Made by a program: the position numbers and the translations under genes | The notes under the pieces: generated by a model | What the model saw: only the letters and a program-made list of their open reading frames with translations | Told to the model about the DNA's origin: nothing | Databases searched by the model: none | In this document: positions 20,333-28,833 of the stretch, piece after piece | Layout: each line of letters starts with the position of its first letter | How positions within the stretch are numbered: the stretch's first letter is position 1 | Assembly (NCBI RefSeq): GCF_032302195.1 | Contig: NZ_CP135275.1 | Location: 5,524,001 to 5,588,000 of the forward strand | Direction of reading: 5' to 3' | DNA length: 64,000 nt | Origin: Paenibacillus sp. MMS20-IR301 | Lineage (GTDB): Bacteria; Bacillota; Bacilli; Paenibacillales; Paenibacillaceae

Positions 20333-20369
20333 AGAACTCTCCCGGTGCTGCCTAACCCGAAAGAGTTCT
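20333..20369 (-). terminator. Terminator-like inverted repeat after tgl
   Basis: AGAACTCT and AGAGTTCT form a perfect 8-bp inverted repeat 31 bp past the tgl stop. Reading on the minus strand it is followed by TTTGTGTTG, a weak T-tract. The rest of 20131-20399 holds the upstream region of the collagen-like gene and no other gene that I can see. Confidence 0.5.
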
Positions 20370-20399
20370 AATCCCTACTATGACGTTTTAGCCTGACTT

Positions 20400-21125
20400 T
20401 TACCGGATAATATACGATTTGACTCCTATCCGGGAGTAGATAGCTGTTTTGGCACTGTGTTTACCGTGGTTCCGCGGACCTGAACGCGCACTCAGCGAAG
20501 CGATATAGGCAAAATCCGGATGCAGCGCCTCATCCGCCAGATAGGCTGAAGTCCGGCTGCCGGGAACTCTTTCTTTATTGAGCGAGCTGATCATGGCAGA
20601 AGCGCTTTTGATGCCAAGACCATGCCCGTAGAAACGGTCTTCTGACAGCATAATCGCGTTCTCGCCCTGCCATTCCGGTTTATCCGGATCATGATCGGGG
20701 TTCTTGAAGTAGACGACATCGCCCGGCTGCCGTTCTGCCGGATTAAAGGTGGTGATCAGCTTCAGATTGCTGTCATAACTCCAGTCCCAGAGGAACAAAT
20801 CGGTGAAATAGCGGTCGAAAGCCTCTTCCCCGATCATGCTGATGGTTGCCTTGTATAGAATCATCACCATTGCCATAGCGCACTCGAAGGCATAAAGCGA
20901 GCCATTGACGAAAATATCATTGACTGCGGCCGAAGGGCTTACCCCCGCCTTTAATTCAAACCCGCCGTTAGCCGTACGATTCCAATATTTCGGATTGCAG
21001 CGGGAATTCTTAAATGTCGAGAAATCGGTCCCGCCTACATTCATCCAGTTGGCTGCCGCAATAATTTCACTCCGCATTTTACTCTCAAACGCCGGATTTG
21101 CAGGAGTTGTGTATCCATACCCCAC
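20400..21125 (-). CDS. tgl: Protein-glutamine gamma-glutamyltransferase (spore transglutaminase)
   Basis: Tgl forms epsilon-(gamma-glutamyl)lysine cross-links between spore coat proteins. The catalytic cysteine is C82 in YAFECAMAMV, preceded by the conserved Glu. A second hallmark, EWQGENAIML with E155, and YGHGLGIK follow. The start is GTG after GGGGG at 7 nt; a stop lies 14 codons upstream, so a longer start is impossible. Compared with the Bacillus subtilis enzyme the N-terminus is about 30 residues shorter and the C-terminus longer. It follows the collagen-like gene region on the same strand, suggesting a spore-surface assembly neighbourhood. Confidence 0.9.
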   Translation of the reverse strand: MGYGYTTPANPAFESKMRSEIIAAANWMNVGGTDFSTFKNSRCNPKYWNRTANGGFELKAGVSPSAAVNDIFVNGSLYAFECAMAMVMILYKATISMIGEEAFDRYFTDLFLWDWSYDSNLKLITTFNPAERQPGDVVYFKNPDHDPDKPEWQGENAIMLSEDRFYGHGLGIKSASAMISSLNKERVPGSRTSAYLADEALHPDFAYIASLSARSGPRNHGKHSAKTAIYSRIGVKSYIIR

Positions 21126-21224
21126 TCTGCTTCCCCCTTTCAGCTTCTTGCCATGAAATATAGGTTATTGTACGTGTCGGGCCGCCTATTGGTGCGGGGG
21201 AGTTTAGGCCGAATCAAGATTTCG

Positions 21225-22481
21225 TTACTTGAACCACTCATTCAGCCGGACTGTCTCCTCTGTCAGAATATCAAGGTAAATAGAGGTGCGGTAATCCGTC
21301 TCCTTCAGGCTTTGGCCGGTAATCTCCGCAATCCGGTTCAGCCGGTACATCAAGGTATTGGTATGGATATGCAGAAAAACAGCTGATTCCTTCAAATTTC
21401 CGTTCAGCGTCAGATACACAGCGATTGTCTTCAGGAAATCGCTCTTATGCTCACGGTCATGCTCCTTCAGCGGGTAGAGCAGCGAGCTGCGGCGCGTCCG
21501 GCTGCGCTTTTGCTCCAGTATGGCGGGGATGTAAGCCCAGAACCCCATTTCTTCATAGAGCAGCAGATGGCGGGCATGATACGGCAGCAGCTTCTTAACC
21601 TCAAGAACCTGCAGCGCTTCACGGTAAGCGGATGCAGCCGAGGTGTATTCCAGGTAACCCGGACTGCAGCCCGCCGCCAGCCCGCAGCCTTCACTGCTGC
21701 TTAAATCCCGGATCAGCTTGTGTACGAATGAGGCCAGCTGCCCGCTACCTTCCACCGGAAACACAAATGAGAATAAAATAATAAGCCGGTTCTGCTCGGC
21801 AGTCTGAAACAGCAGCCGCTGACCGGCATAAGCATCCACGATCCGGCGGAAGTTCTGCAGGAAATGCTCGTCCACCGGCTTGTCGCTTTCCAGCACCCCG
21901 ATATAATAATTCTCCGGCAGCAGAATAGACCAGGCCTCCGCCTCCTGGCGGATTCGGGACTCACTCTCATAATGTGAGGTCAGCAGCTTCCAGAAGAAAT
22001 CCTCGAAGGTCTTCTCCTGCTTTGTCTTCCAGCCGCGCTGCTTCAGCAGATAACGTCCGGCAATACCCGCAGCCTTCTCCACAATCCGTTCCGCATGTCC
22101 TTCAGCCAGATTCCCCCGGTCCACCACCCAGATATAGCCGAGGATCTCCTGCTGATGCTTGATGCACATGGCAAGCCTGGGGCCAAGCCCCACCTCCATA
22201 ACCGCAGGAATACGGATGGGATGTCCGGTATTCTCCAGGTCGTGCATGACCCCTTTTTTGCGGAGGCCTATAATCACTGTATTGGGCACCCGTTTGCCGA
22301 TAATCGTAGAGATGCGCGCAGGATCACTCTCAAACTGATGGGAGCTGTAGCCGATTACATGGTGGTTGCTGTCCTCAATTGTCACCTGTGACTGAAGAGA
22401 TTCACTGATGGTATCCGCCAGGGATTCCATGCTGTCAAAAAAACGGTCAAATGCTGGCTCTAAATCTGTCAATATCCCCAC
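21225..22481 (-). CDS. adeR: PucR/CdaR-family activator, probable AdeR
   Basis: This 418-residue regulator ends in the PucR helix-turn-helix (ESAVFLHIHTNTLMYRLNRI, then TGQSLKETDYRTSIYLDI). The N-terminal half is a PucR/GAF-like sensor region. It lies directly downstream of ald on the same strand. In Bacillus subtilis AdeR, a PucR-type protein encoded next to ald, activates alanine dehydrogenase. The neighbourhood therefore supports the name. A terminator separates the two genes, so adeR probably has its own promoter. Confidence 0.82.
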   Translation of the reverse strand: MGILTDLEPAFDRFFDSMESLADTISESLQSQVTIEDSNHHVIGYSSHQFESDPARISTIIGKRVPNTVIIGLRKKGVMHDLENTGHPIRIPAVMEVGLGPRLAMCIKHQQEILGYIWVVDRGNLAEGHAERIVEKAAGIAGRYLLKQRGWKTKQEKTFEDFFWKLLTSHYESESRIRQEAEAWSILLPENYYIGVLESDKPVDEHFLQNFRRIVDAYAGQRLLFQTAEQNRLIILFSFVFPVEGSGQLASFVHKLIRDLSSSEGCGLAAGCSPGYLEYTSAASAYREALQVLEVKKLLPYHARHLLLYEEMGFWAYIPAILEQKRSRTRRSSLLYPLKEHDREHKSDFLKTIAVYLTLNGNLKESAVFLHIHTNTLMYRLNRIAEITGQSLKETDYRTSIYLDILTEETVRLNEWFK

Positions 22482-22610
22482 CCCAACCCGAAGAATAACA
22501 GCTGCTTGTATGATCTGTGATTACATTATATTACTCCACCCTGACATTTGCCTATAGAAACATCCGGAAATGCGCAGGAAACCTGACATCATCCGCAACT
22601 TATAAAATTA

Positions 22611-22638
22611 TAAAAATAGCCCGGTGATCGCTCACCGG
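22611..22638 (-). terminator. Terminator after ald
   Basis: CCGGTGA-N4-TCACCGG (22621-22638), followed on the minus strand by CTATTTTTAT. Confidence 0.85.
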
Positions 22639-22689
22639 ACTGTCATGTGTTGCCCCTCTACTCTTGTATAAATCTGTAGGTTCTATATG

Positions 22690-23823
22690 TTAGATCAGAG
22701 TAAACTCCTGCTCTACTGCTCTCTCTACCGTGAAGTACTCTTCCCCAAGAGCTTCTGCCACGGCCTGGCAAGTGATTCGTCCGTTAGCTACGTTGACACC
22801 GCTCTTCAGGCCGGCATTGTCTTCGATCGCCTGGAACACACCTTTATTTGCAATTTGCAGCGCATATGGAACCGTAACGTTGGTTAAAGCAATGGTCGAG
22901 GTTTTGGCCACAGCACCCGGCATGTTGGCTACCGAGTAGTGCAGAACACCATGTTTCTCGAATACAGGATGATCATGAGTTGTTACGCGGTCAATGGTTT
23001 CTACGATACCGCCCTGGTCTATCGCCACATCCACGATTACAGAGCCCGGCTTCATCGCTTTGACCATTTCTTCAGTAACGAGCTTCGGAGCCTTCGCACC
23101 CGGGATCAGCACTGCGCCTACCAGGAGATCTGCCTCAGCTACTGCTTTGGCAATATTGTAAGGATTCGAGATCAGCGTACTGATCTGTGAACCGAAGATA
23201 TCATCCAGCTGACGCAGTCTGTCTGCGCTCAGATCAATAATAGTGACTTCAGCGCCAAGGCCAATAGCCATCTTCGCCGCATTGGTCCCTACAACACCAC
23301 CGCCGATAATGCTGACCTTACCGCGGCTTACACCGGGAACACCGGAGAGCAGAATGCCTTGTCCGCCGTAGTTCTTTTGCAGAAATTGTGCCCCGAGCTG
23401 TACGGACATCCGTCCGGCTACTTCACTCATTGGTGTAAGCAGCGGCAGCGTCCGCCCGTCTATTACCGTTTCATATCCGATGGCGAACACGCCTTTGTCC
23501 TTCAATGCAGCAGCAAGCGCCGGTTCGGGTGCAAGGTGCAGGTAAGTGAAGAGAATGAGGCCCGGACGGAAATAGCCATATTCGCTTTCCAGCGGCTCTT
23601 TAACCTTCATGACCATTTCAGCGGCTGCCCAGACTGCAGCAGCTTCGGCAATCAGCTCTGCTCCGGCTGCAGCATATTCTTCATTCAGGAATCCGCTGCC
23701 TGTGCCGGCACCGGCTTCAACCAGTACTTTATGTCCGTCTGCAACCAGGCTGACTACGCCGGCAGGTGTAATGGCTACGCGATTTTCATTGTTTTTAATT
23801 TCTTTAGGTACGCCAATGATCAT
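22690..23823 (-). CDS. ald: Alanine dehydrogenase
   Basis: This enzyme catalyses NAD-dependent reversible deamination of L-alanine to pyruvate and ammonia, in the cytosol, usually as a hexamer. The N-terminal [19 protein letters not shown] is diagnostic, and the Rossmann motif [20 protein letters not shown] lies near residue 170. Length, 377 aa, matches the family. GGGAGCG precedes the ATG. The enzyme supports alanine use and normal sporulation in Bacillus. An inverted repeat about 100 bp upstream probably binds the adjacent PucR activator. Confidence 0.97.
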   Translation of the reverse strand: MIIGVPKEIKNNENRVAITPAGVVSLVADGHKVLVEAGAGTGSGFLNEEYAAAGAELIAEAAAVWAAAEMVMKVKEPLESEYGYFRPGLILFTYLHLAPEPALAAALKDKGVFAIGYETVIDGRTLPLLTPMSEVAGRMSVQLGAQFLQKNYGGQGILLSGVPGVSRGKVSIIGGGVVGTNAAKMAIGLGAEVTIIDLSADRLRQLDDIFGSQISTLISNPYNIAKAVAEADLLVGAVLIPGAKAPKLVTEEMVKAMKPGSVIVDVAIDQGGIVETIDRVTTHDHPVFEKHGVLHYSVANMPGAVAKTSTIALTNVTVPYALQIANKGVFQAIEDNAGLKSGVNVANGRITCQAVAEALGEEYFTVERAVEQEFTLI

Positions 23824-23922
23824 TATTATTCGCTCCCGTCTTGTATAAATCTCTTATGTGAAGAATCATAACATACGTTTTCCTGCGGCATTTTGGTGAA
23901 AAAGAAAAACATTATCTGTCAT

Positions 23923-23942
23923 GATTGTGTTTTAACACAATC
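23923..23942. promoter_or_regulatory. Palindromic activator site upstream of ald (probable AdeR box)
   Basis: GATTGTGTT-N2-AACACAATC is a perfect 9-bp inverted repeat. On the minus strand a TATGAT -10 lies at 23870-23865 with no good -35. The palindrome centre is about 75 bp before the implied transcription start, suiting an upstream-bound activator. Confidence 0.6.
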
Positions 23943-24010
23943 CGCCTGAACATCACCCTGCGATAGAACGTTTCTTGCAGCTGAAGCTGAATTAAGCCGG
24001 AACAACAGAA

Positions 24011-24051
24011 AGGAGCGATCCCCCGGCGTACGGTGGACTCGCTCCTTTTTT
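24011..24051. terminator. Hairpin with T-tract between the methyltransferase gene and ald
   Basis: AGGAGCGA (24011-24018) pairs with TCGCTCCT (24039-24046), followed by TTTTT on the plus strand. The flanking genes are both minus-strand, where it is followed only by TTTCTG, so it may act weakly in that direction. Confidence 0.55.
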
Positions 24052-24101
24052 GGGATTAGCGGAGAATCTGTTGTTGCAGTTTTTCCTTGAGCCATGACAG
24101 C

Positions 24102-24839
24102 TCACCCGTTCATATACAGGCTGTCCGGCGCCTTCACAGCTGCCCAGCCGTCAATCAGATAGGAGCCAAAGAACCTCGAGGCCGACGTGAACCCGGCCTC
24201 CTTCAGCAGCTGCTCCATCTCTTCGGCCGGAAGCGGGTGCGAAGTCACGCCGAAGCTCTGCTCGAAGGTCTGCCACTGCTCCGGTGCTATACCGTTTCCG
24301 AGCATATGCCGCCGCCAGCCCGCCATCTGCATCAGCCACGCAGATGAGCCCGGCTCCCCGTTGATGGCGGACATGCACAGCGGCGCTCCCGGCTTAAGCC
24401 GCCCGGCAATAGAACGGAGCAGTGCGAGCTTGTTCTCCCGCCCTTCCACAAAATGCAGCACCAGCATGCAGGCAGCAGCATCGTACTGCCTGCTGCTGTT
24501 CCAGCTGCAAATATCCGAATGATACAGCTCCACCCGGTCCATCAACCCCGCTGTGCCAAGCCGCTGCTCAGCGGTCAGGAGCATCCCCTGTGAAGGATCC
24601 AGACCGGTGAAGACCCAATCCGGATGATTCCGGCCGAGCGTCAGAATCTCCTGGCCGCCGCCTGCTCCGACGATCAGCAGTTCAGGACTTCCCTGCTTAT
24701 GCAGGCACGCCGCCAGCAGCGTATCCATCAGGTCATACTGCAGCTGGTACCCGGGAATCTTCCGGCTGATATTAAGAACGTATTGATCGCCGTCCGCCTG
24801 CTCCCAGGGGCTGCACGCACTGCCCTTGCTGTCATTCAT
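24102..24839 (-). CDS. Class I SAM-dependent methyltransferase
   Basis: A Rossmann-type methyltransferase with motif I LLIVGAGGGQEILTLG near residue 54 and the acidic residue of motif II in FTGLDPSQGM. The post-I motif is AACMLVLHFVEG. At 245 residues it is a stand-alone enzyme of the ubiE-like/methyltransf_25 group. The substrate cannot be inferred, and neighbours give no clue. Residues near the C-terminus (PLPAEEMEQLLKEAGF) are usual for small-molecule methyltransferases. Confidence 0.85.
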   Translation of the reverse strand: MNDSKGSACSPWEQADGDQYVLNISRKIPGYQLQYDLMDTLLAACLHKQGSPELLIVGAGGGQEILTLGRNHPDWVFTGLDPSQGMLLTAEQRLGTAGLMDRVELYHSDICSWNSSRQYDAAACMLVLHFVEGRENKLALLRSIAGRLKPGAPLCMSAINGEPGSSAWLMQMAGWRRHMLGNGIAPEQWQTFEQSFGVTSHPLPAEEMEQLLKEAGFTSASRFFGSYLIDGWAAVKAPDSLYMNG

Positions 24840-25011
24840 TACATCCCCTCCAGTGTGGTATATCGCTCATTATCAGGCCCGGGACCTGAAACCGCCATCC
24901 CACATAGCTGGGATTCTTACCCGTGAATTGAACATCACATTCACATCGTCAGCTCACTTGAAGCATGCATGACATTGAGCTGGTCTTTTGCGGCACCGAC
25001 GGCGAAATCAG

Positions 25012-25215
25012 AAAGCTTTAAGTGGACAAACGTATCTTAAATTCATCCATTTTGCTTCTTTTAGGATTTTAATTGGATTAACGTCATTTATTTTCTCACC
25101 TTTTCTCTACTTTGGCCGATTTCCTGCAAATTAAGTGCTATTGTTCCAACTGCTGTTGACTGCCGGTAGCTCCGCTTCCTTAGCAAGTGGAGAAAATCCA
25201 TTTATTTAAGCAATC
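25012..25215. repeat. Probable interspersed intergenic repeat (non-coding)
   Basis: This stretch, containing TTAAGTGGACAAACG, a CAAATTAAGTGCTATTGTTC segment and GACTGCCGGTAGC, resembles a repeat I remember from intergenic regions of several Paenibacillus genomes. No frame is convincing. The 24840-25345 interval otherwise holds only a terminator. Identification is from memory and needs a genome search. Confidence 0.4.
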
Positions 25216-25253
25216 AAACTTCTTAAGCCGCCCTATCACAGTGACTACATACA

Positions 25254-25279
25254 AGAAAAAGACACCGCGCGGGTGTCTT
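25254..25279 (-). terminator. Terminator after the M20 hydrolase gene
   Basis: AAGACACC and GGTGTCTT form the stem; on the minus strand it is followed by TTTCTTG. It lies 67 bp past the hydrolase stop. Confidence 0.8.
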
Positions 25280-25345
25280 AAAATGTACTCCTCTAGAATT
25301 GTCATACTCTGAAAGGGGCCTGGTCTGCCTTGCAGCCCGCCCTGG

Positions 25346-26575
25346 TTACGAACCGGCTAACACCGCCAGCACCGTTTCCAGCACTACATTCACGCCCTTT
25401 TCACAGTCTTCATAGGAGGTGAGCTCCTCCTCGCAATGGCTTTTCCCCTTCACACTGGGTACAAAGATCATGGCTGAAGGCAGAAATCCGGCTACGAACT
25501 GGGCATCATGCCCGGCACCGCTGGCTATCTTCCGGCTGCTGTAACCCAGAGCTCCGGCAGCCTGCTCGACGAGTGCACAGATCTCCGGGTCGAACCATAC
25601 CGTCTCCCGGCCCCACAGCCTGGTCTTCGCCACACCGCATTCCAGCAGCTCCTCCGGCAGGCCGTTAATAATTGCCTCTACCTCACGGACAACATCCATA
25701 TCCTTATGTCTGGCTTCCACGGTGAAGATGACTTTATTCGGAATGACGGTATGAATATTCGGCAGCACGTTCATCCGCCCCATAGTGTATACCAGTTCCG
25801 AATCCAGCACGGCCAGCTTCCGCCGCAGCTCTGTTATAATGTCGGCAGCGGCAAACAGCGCATCCTTCCGCATATCCATCGGGGTCGTTCCGGCATGATC
25901 GGATTCACCGGTCACTTCAATCTCATAACAGGCCATGCCGACTACACAATCTACGAGTCCGATGGTGAGATTGTCCTTCTCCAGCACCGGTCCTTGCTCG
26001 ATATGCAGCTCCAGATAAGCGGCTGCCTCCTTGATCCGGTTCGCCTCATCCCCTGCATAACCGCTCGCCTGCAGCGCTTCACCGAAGGTTACGCCCTCTG
26101 TATCCTTCTTGCTTAGCATCACTGCCTTGTCGAATTTGCCGGACAATACGCCTGAGGCCATCATCGACGGCTCGAAGCGTGCGCCTTCCTCATTAGTGAA
26201 ATTCATTACGGTTACGGGCAGGCGCGGCTTGATGCCATGATCAACCAGCGTTCTGGCAACCTCAAGGCCGGCGATGACACCCAGCACACCGTCAAATCTG
26301 CCGCCCTTCTTGACCGTATCCAGATGCGAGCCGATCACCACGGGCGGCCCGGCTTCCATTCCGTCAAGTGTGGCGTACATATTGCCCATATCATCCACCT
26401 TCACATTCATTCCCAGTTCTTCTGCGCAGGAGGTGAAGTAGCCGCGCACAAGCACGTCCTGCTCCGATAATGACAAGCGGGTCACCCCGTTCTTGTCCGT
26501 CCGCCCGAAATCCGCAAAGGCTTCAATCGTCTGCTTCAATCGTTCACCGTTTACGAATAGCTGCTGCAGCTGCAT
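25346..26575 (-). CDS. M20-family Zn-dependent amidase/hydrolase (carbamoylase type)
   Basis: Similar to N-carbamoyl-L-amino-acid hydrolases, allantoate amidohydrolases and beta-ureidopropionases. Metal-site motifs are GSHLDTV (about residue 80), GRFDGVLGV, FTNEEGARF and ELHIEQGPVLE. The last distinguishes this group from M20 peptidases. The ATG at 26575 is preceded by GGAGGGG at 8 nt; an earlier in-frame start at 26599 has none. Length, 409 aa, is typical. The protein is cytosolic and releases ammonia/CO2 from carbamoyl or ureido compounds. The exact substrate is unclear. It is divergent from a mutarotase gene. Confidence 0.88.
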   Translation of the reverse strand: MQLQQLFVNGERLKQTIEAFADFGRTDKNGVTRLSLSEQDVLVRGYFTSCAEELGMNVKVDDMGNMYATLDGMEAGPPVVIGSHLDTVKKGGRFDGVLGVIAGLEVARTLVDHGIKPRLPVTVMNFTNEEGARFEPSMMASGVLSGKFDKAVMLSKKDTEGVTFGEALQASGYAGDEANRIKEAAAYLELHIEQGPVLEKDNLTIGLVDCVVGMACYEIEVTGESDHAGTTPMDMRKDALFAAADIITELRRKLAVLDSELVYTMGRMNVLPNIHTVIPNKVIFTVEARHKDMDVVREVEAIINGLPEELLECGVAKTRLWGRETVWFDPEICALVEQAAGALGYSSRKIASGAGHDAQFVAGFLPSAMIFVPSVKGKSHCEEELTSYEDCEKGVNVVLETVLAVLAGS

Positions 26576-26660
26576 GGTCCAATCCCCTCCGTTTCGCACA
26601 CCCGCTTATATGGATTTATTGCTTTCTATTTATGTTATACCATTCATAATTATTGTCATT

Positions 26661-26712
26661 TTACATAATGTAATAATTATTTTTTATTATTGTTCACGTT
26701 ATGTTATAACGT
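26661..26712. promoter_or_regulatory. Two palindromes in the divergent hydrolase/mutarotase promoter region
   Basis: TTACAT-A-ATGTAA at 26661-26673 and ACGTTAT-GTT-ATAACGT at 26696-26712 are perfect inverted repeats in a very AT-rich stretch between the two divergent genes. They probably bind a dimeric regulator; no family-specific consensus was recognised. Confidence 0.45.
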
Positions 26713-26774
26713 CATTGGGGTAGTCTGATAGAATATGAGCTGTCAGTAACTTAATTACAGGAGGGGTACAGAAA

Positions 26775-27650
26775 ATGAATACCATTTTACGCAGCAGTGT
26801 GGCCGAAGCACAGATCAGTTCACTGGGGGCAGAGCTCGTCAGCTTCAAGAGAACCGACACAGGTCTGGAATATATGTGGAGCGGGGACGCTGCCTACTGG
26901 ACAGGCCGTTCACCGGTGCTGTTCCCGATTATCGGCGCAGCCCGCGGGGGCGAGATTAGAGTGGAGGGGCAGACGTATAAGATCGGCAACCACGGCTTTG
27001 CCCGGCGCCGCGAATTCACGCTGGTCGACAGTGACGGGAGCCGCGCCGTCTTCCTGCTCACCTCTGATGAGAACACACTTGCCAGCTATCCTTATAAATT
27101 CAACCTGTTCCTTACCTATGTCCTCAGCGGCAGCCGGATTGAGATCAGCTACCGTGTGGAGAATGCCGACGAGGGGGATATCTTCTTCCAGATCGGCACC
27201 CACCCTGCCTTCAACTGTCCAATCGGCGGTGCAGGGGAGTTCAGTGACTATTATCTGGAGTTTGAGCAGCAGGAGAACCTGGAGCGCTTATTCCTTAACA
27301 AGACAGGCCAGCTCATCCGCGGCCAGGCTGATCCTCTTCTGCAGGGAGAGAACATCCTGCCGCTGAATCATGAGATGTTCACAGGTGACGCACTGGTCTT
27401 CCGCAATGTCGCCTCCCGGCAGATCGCACTGCGCAGCAAGCTGACTTCCCGCAGCGTGGTGGTCACTTCCGAAGGGCTTCCGGATCTCGGAGTCTGGCAG
27501 CCGCTGAACGCACCGTTCCTGTGCATCGAGCCTTGGCAGGGCGTAGCGGATTATGATGACTTTACCGGCTCCCTGAAGGATAAAGAAGGCGCGGTCCGCC
27601 TCGCTCCGGGAGAATATCATCTCAGCTCCCTCGCTATTGAGATTAACTAA
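26775..27650 (+). CDS. Aldose 1-epimerase family protein (LacX-like mutarotase)
   Basis: A 291-residue galactose-mutarotase-fold protein. Motifs include SPVLFPIIG, NHGFARRREF with the catalytic-site histidine, IGTHPAFNCP with the second histidine, and PFLCIEPWQG near the C-terminus. It interconverts anomers of sugars or sugar phosphates. GGAGGGG precedes the ATG. The gene stands alone, between a divergent amidohydrolase and the polysaccharide cluster. Confidence 0.88.
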   Translation: MNTILRSSVAEAQISSLGAELVSFKRTDTGLEYMWSGDAAYWTGRSPVLFPIIGAARGGEIRVEGQTYKIGNHGFARRREFTLVDSDGSRAVFLLTSDENTLASYPYKFNLFLTYVLSGSRIEISYRVENADEGDIFFQIGTHPAFNCPIGGAGEFSDYYLEFEQQENLERLFLNKTGQLIRGQADPLLQGENILPLNHEMFTGDALVFRNVASRQIALRSKLTSRSVVVTSEGLPDLGVWQPLNAPFLCIEPWQGVADYDDFTGSLKDKEGAVRLAPGEYHLSSLAIEIN

Positions 27651-27744
27651 CATTGGTTCAATAAGTACACTATATAAGTACACTATAGTAGTATATACAA
27701 CCTTTCTCTGCCAATAGTAAGCTTTACTTATCTTATAATCCCAA

Positions 27745-27850
27745 CTTAATTTATATAAGCGGAAACGGCTGCGCCGTCCCTTAGGACGGGGTGTTTCAGC
27801 GAGAAATATAAGGATAAGTTATGTGTGAAACATATACATTCTTATATTTA
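27745..27850. repeat. Intergenic repeat with nested hairpin before the polysaccharide cluster
   Basis: GGAAACGGC followed by CCGTCC-N4-GGACGG and GTTTCAGC forms a nested stem at 27761-27798. Downstream GAAACATATACATTCTTA (27827-27844) recurs with one mismatch at 35987-36004. A TATAAT at 27734-27739 lies just before it. I recall similar units in other Paenibacillus intergenic regions, but cannot verify copy number here. Confidence 0.45.
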
Positions 27851-27887
27851 AAATAAACGGGGGAGTTTAGATAAGGGAGTGGAATCC

Positions 27888-28793
27888 ATGCAAGGATTGT
27901 CAGTGGCGATTTGTACGAGGAACCGGACACAAGACCTGACACGGTGCATTCATTCTATAGCTGCACAAGATATTGGCAGAGCGTACCCGGTTGAGGTCAT
28001 TATTGTTGACGACGGCGAGACTCCAGTGCCGGTGCTTAGCGAATTTGAGCACTTACTGGCCGGATGCGGTTATCCAATGACCTATTACAGCAAGACAGAC
28101 CGGGGGTTATGGCTGTCCCGGATCAAGGCGCTGGAGCTGTCCTCCATGGACAAGATTCTGTTCCTTGATGACGACGTCGAAATCCCCGGCCATTACCTGT
28201 CCACGTTAATTCAAACCTACGAAGATTATCCGAACTGTGCAGGAGTCGGCGGCATCGCCATCGGGATGAGCAACAGCTTTCTCGGGACGGTCCGCTGCCT
28301 GCTGTCCTTCCAGCAATCCCTGTCGAGCGGCAAGCTCTCCTTAAGCGGCCAGGCCGGATCTATGTACAACTGGCATAAGGCCCAGAAGATTTTCAAAACC
28401 GAATTCCAGCATGGTTGCAATATGTCCTTCAGAACGGCGGCCATCCGCAGCCTGAAGCCCGTTCCCTGGCTGACCAGCTACAGCGTCGGTGAAGATATTC
28501 TTATGTCCCGCATTGCGTTAAGCTCCGGCCCGCTATACATCAATCCCGCGCTGAAACTGCTGCATCACGAATCTCCGGCTTCCAGGGATAATCTCGAACA
28601 TGTCGCCTATACCCGGGTACTTAATCATGTTCATCTGCTGAGGGACAAGCGTTCCGGACCGGTAGGCTACCTCGCGCTGGCCTGGACTACGCTCTATTTG
28701 ATTCTCCGGGAGCAGCCCAAGAAGAATTTTGCCGCCATCAGAGGGTATAAGAAGGGGCTTAAAGAGATTTTTGGCCGGCAGACTGCACGGTAA
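27888..28793 (+). CDS. Family 2 glycosyltransferase
   Basis: The GT-A fold starts at SVAICTRNRTQDL; the nucleotide-binding VEVIIVDDG and metal-binding LFLDDDVEIP motifs follow. The later WLTSYSVGEDILMSRI segment carries the catalytic ED. ATG 27888 has GGGAG at 8 nt; a GTG at 27879 is the alternative and is part of that site. It is the first gene of a glycosyltransferase/pyruvyltransferase/flippase cluster, so it probably adds a sugar to a lipid-linked oligosaccharide on the inner membrane face. Donor and acceptor are unknown. Confidence 0.88.
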   Translation: MQGLSVAICTRNRTQDLTRCIHSIAAQDIGRAYPVEVIIVDDGETPVPVLSEFEHLLAGCGYPMTYYSKTDRGLWLSRIKALELSSMDKILFLDDDVEIPGHYLSTLIQTYEDYPNCAGVGGIAIGMSNSFLGTVRCLLSFQQSLSSGKLSLSGQAGSMYNWHKAQKIFKTEFQHGCNMSFRTAAIRSLKPVPWLTSYSVGEDILMSRIALSSGPLYINPALKLLHHESPASRDNLEHVAYTRVLNHVHLLRDKRSGPVGYLALAWTTLYLILREQPKKNFAAIRGYKKGLKEIFGRQTAR

Positions 28794-28833
28794 TCGTGAA
28801 CCATCCGGTTATCTCCGGGAAAGGAGCAGGGTT

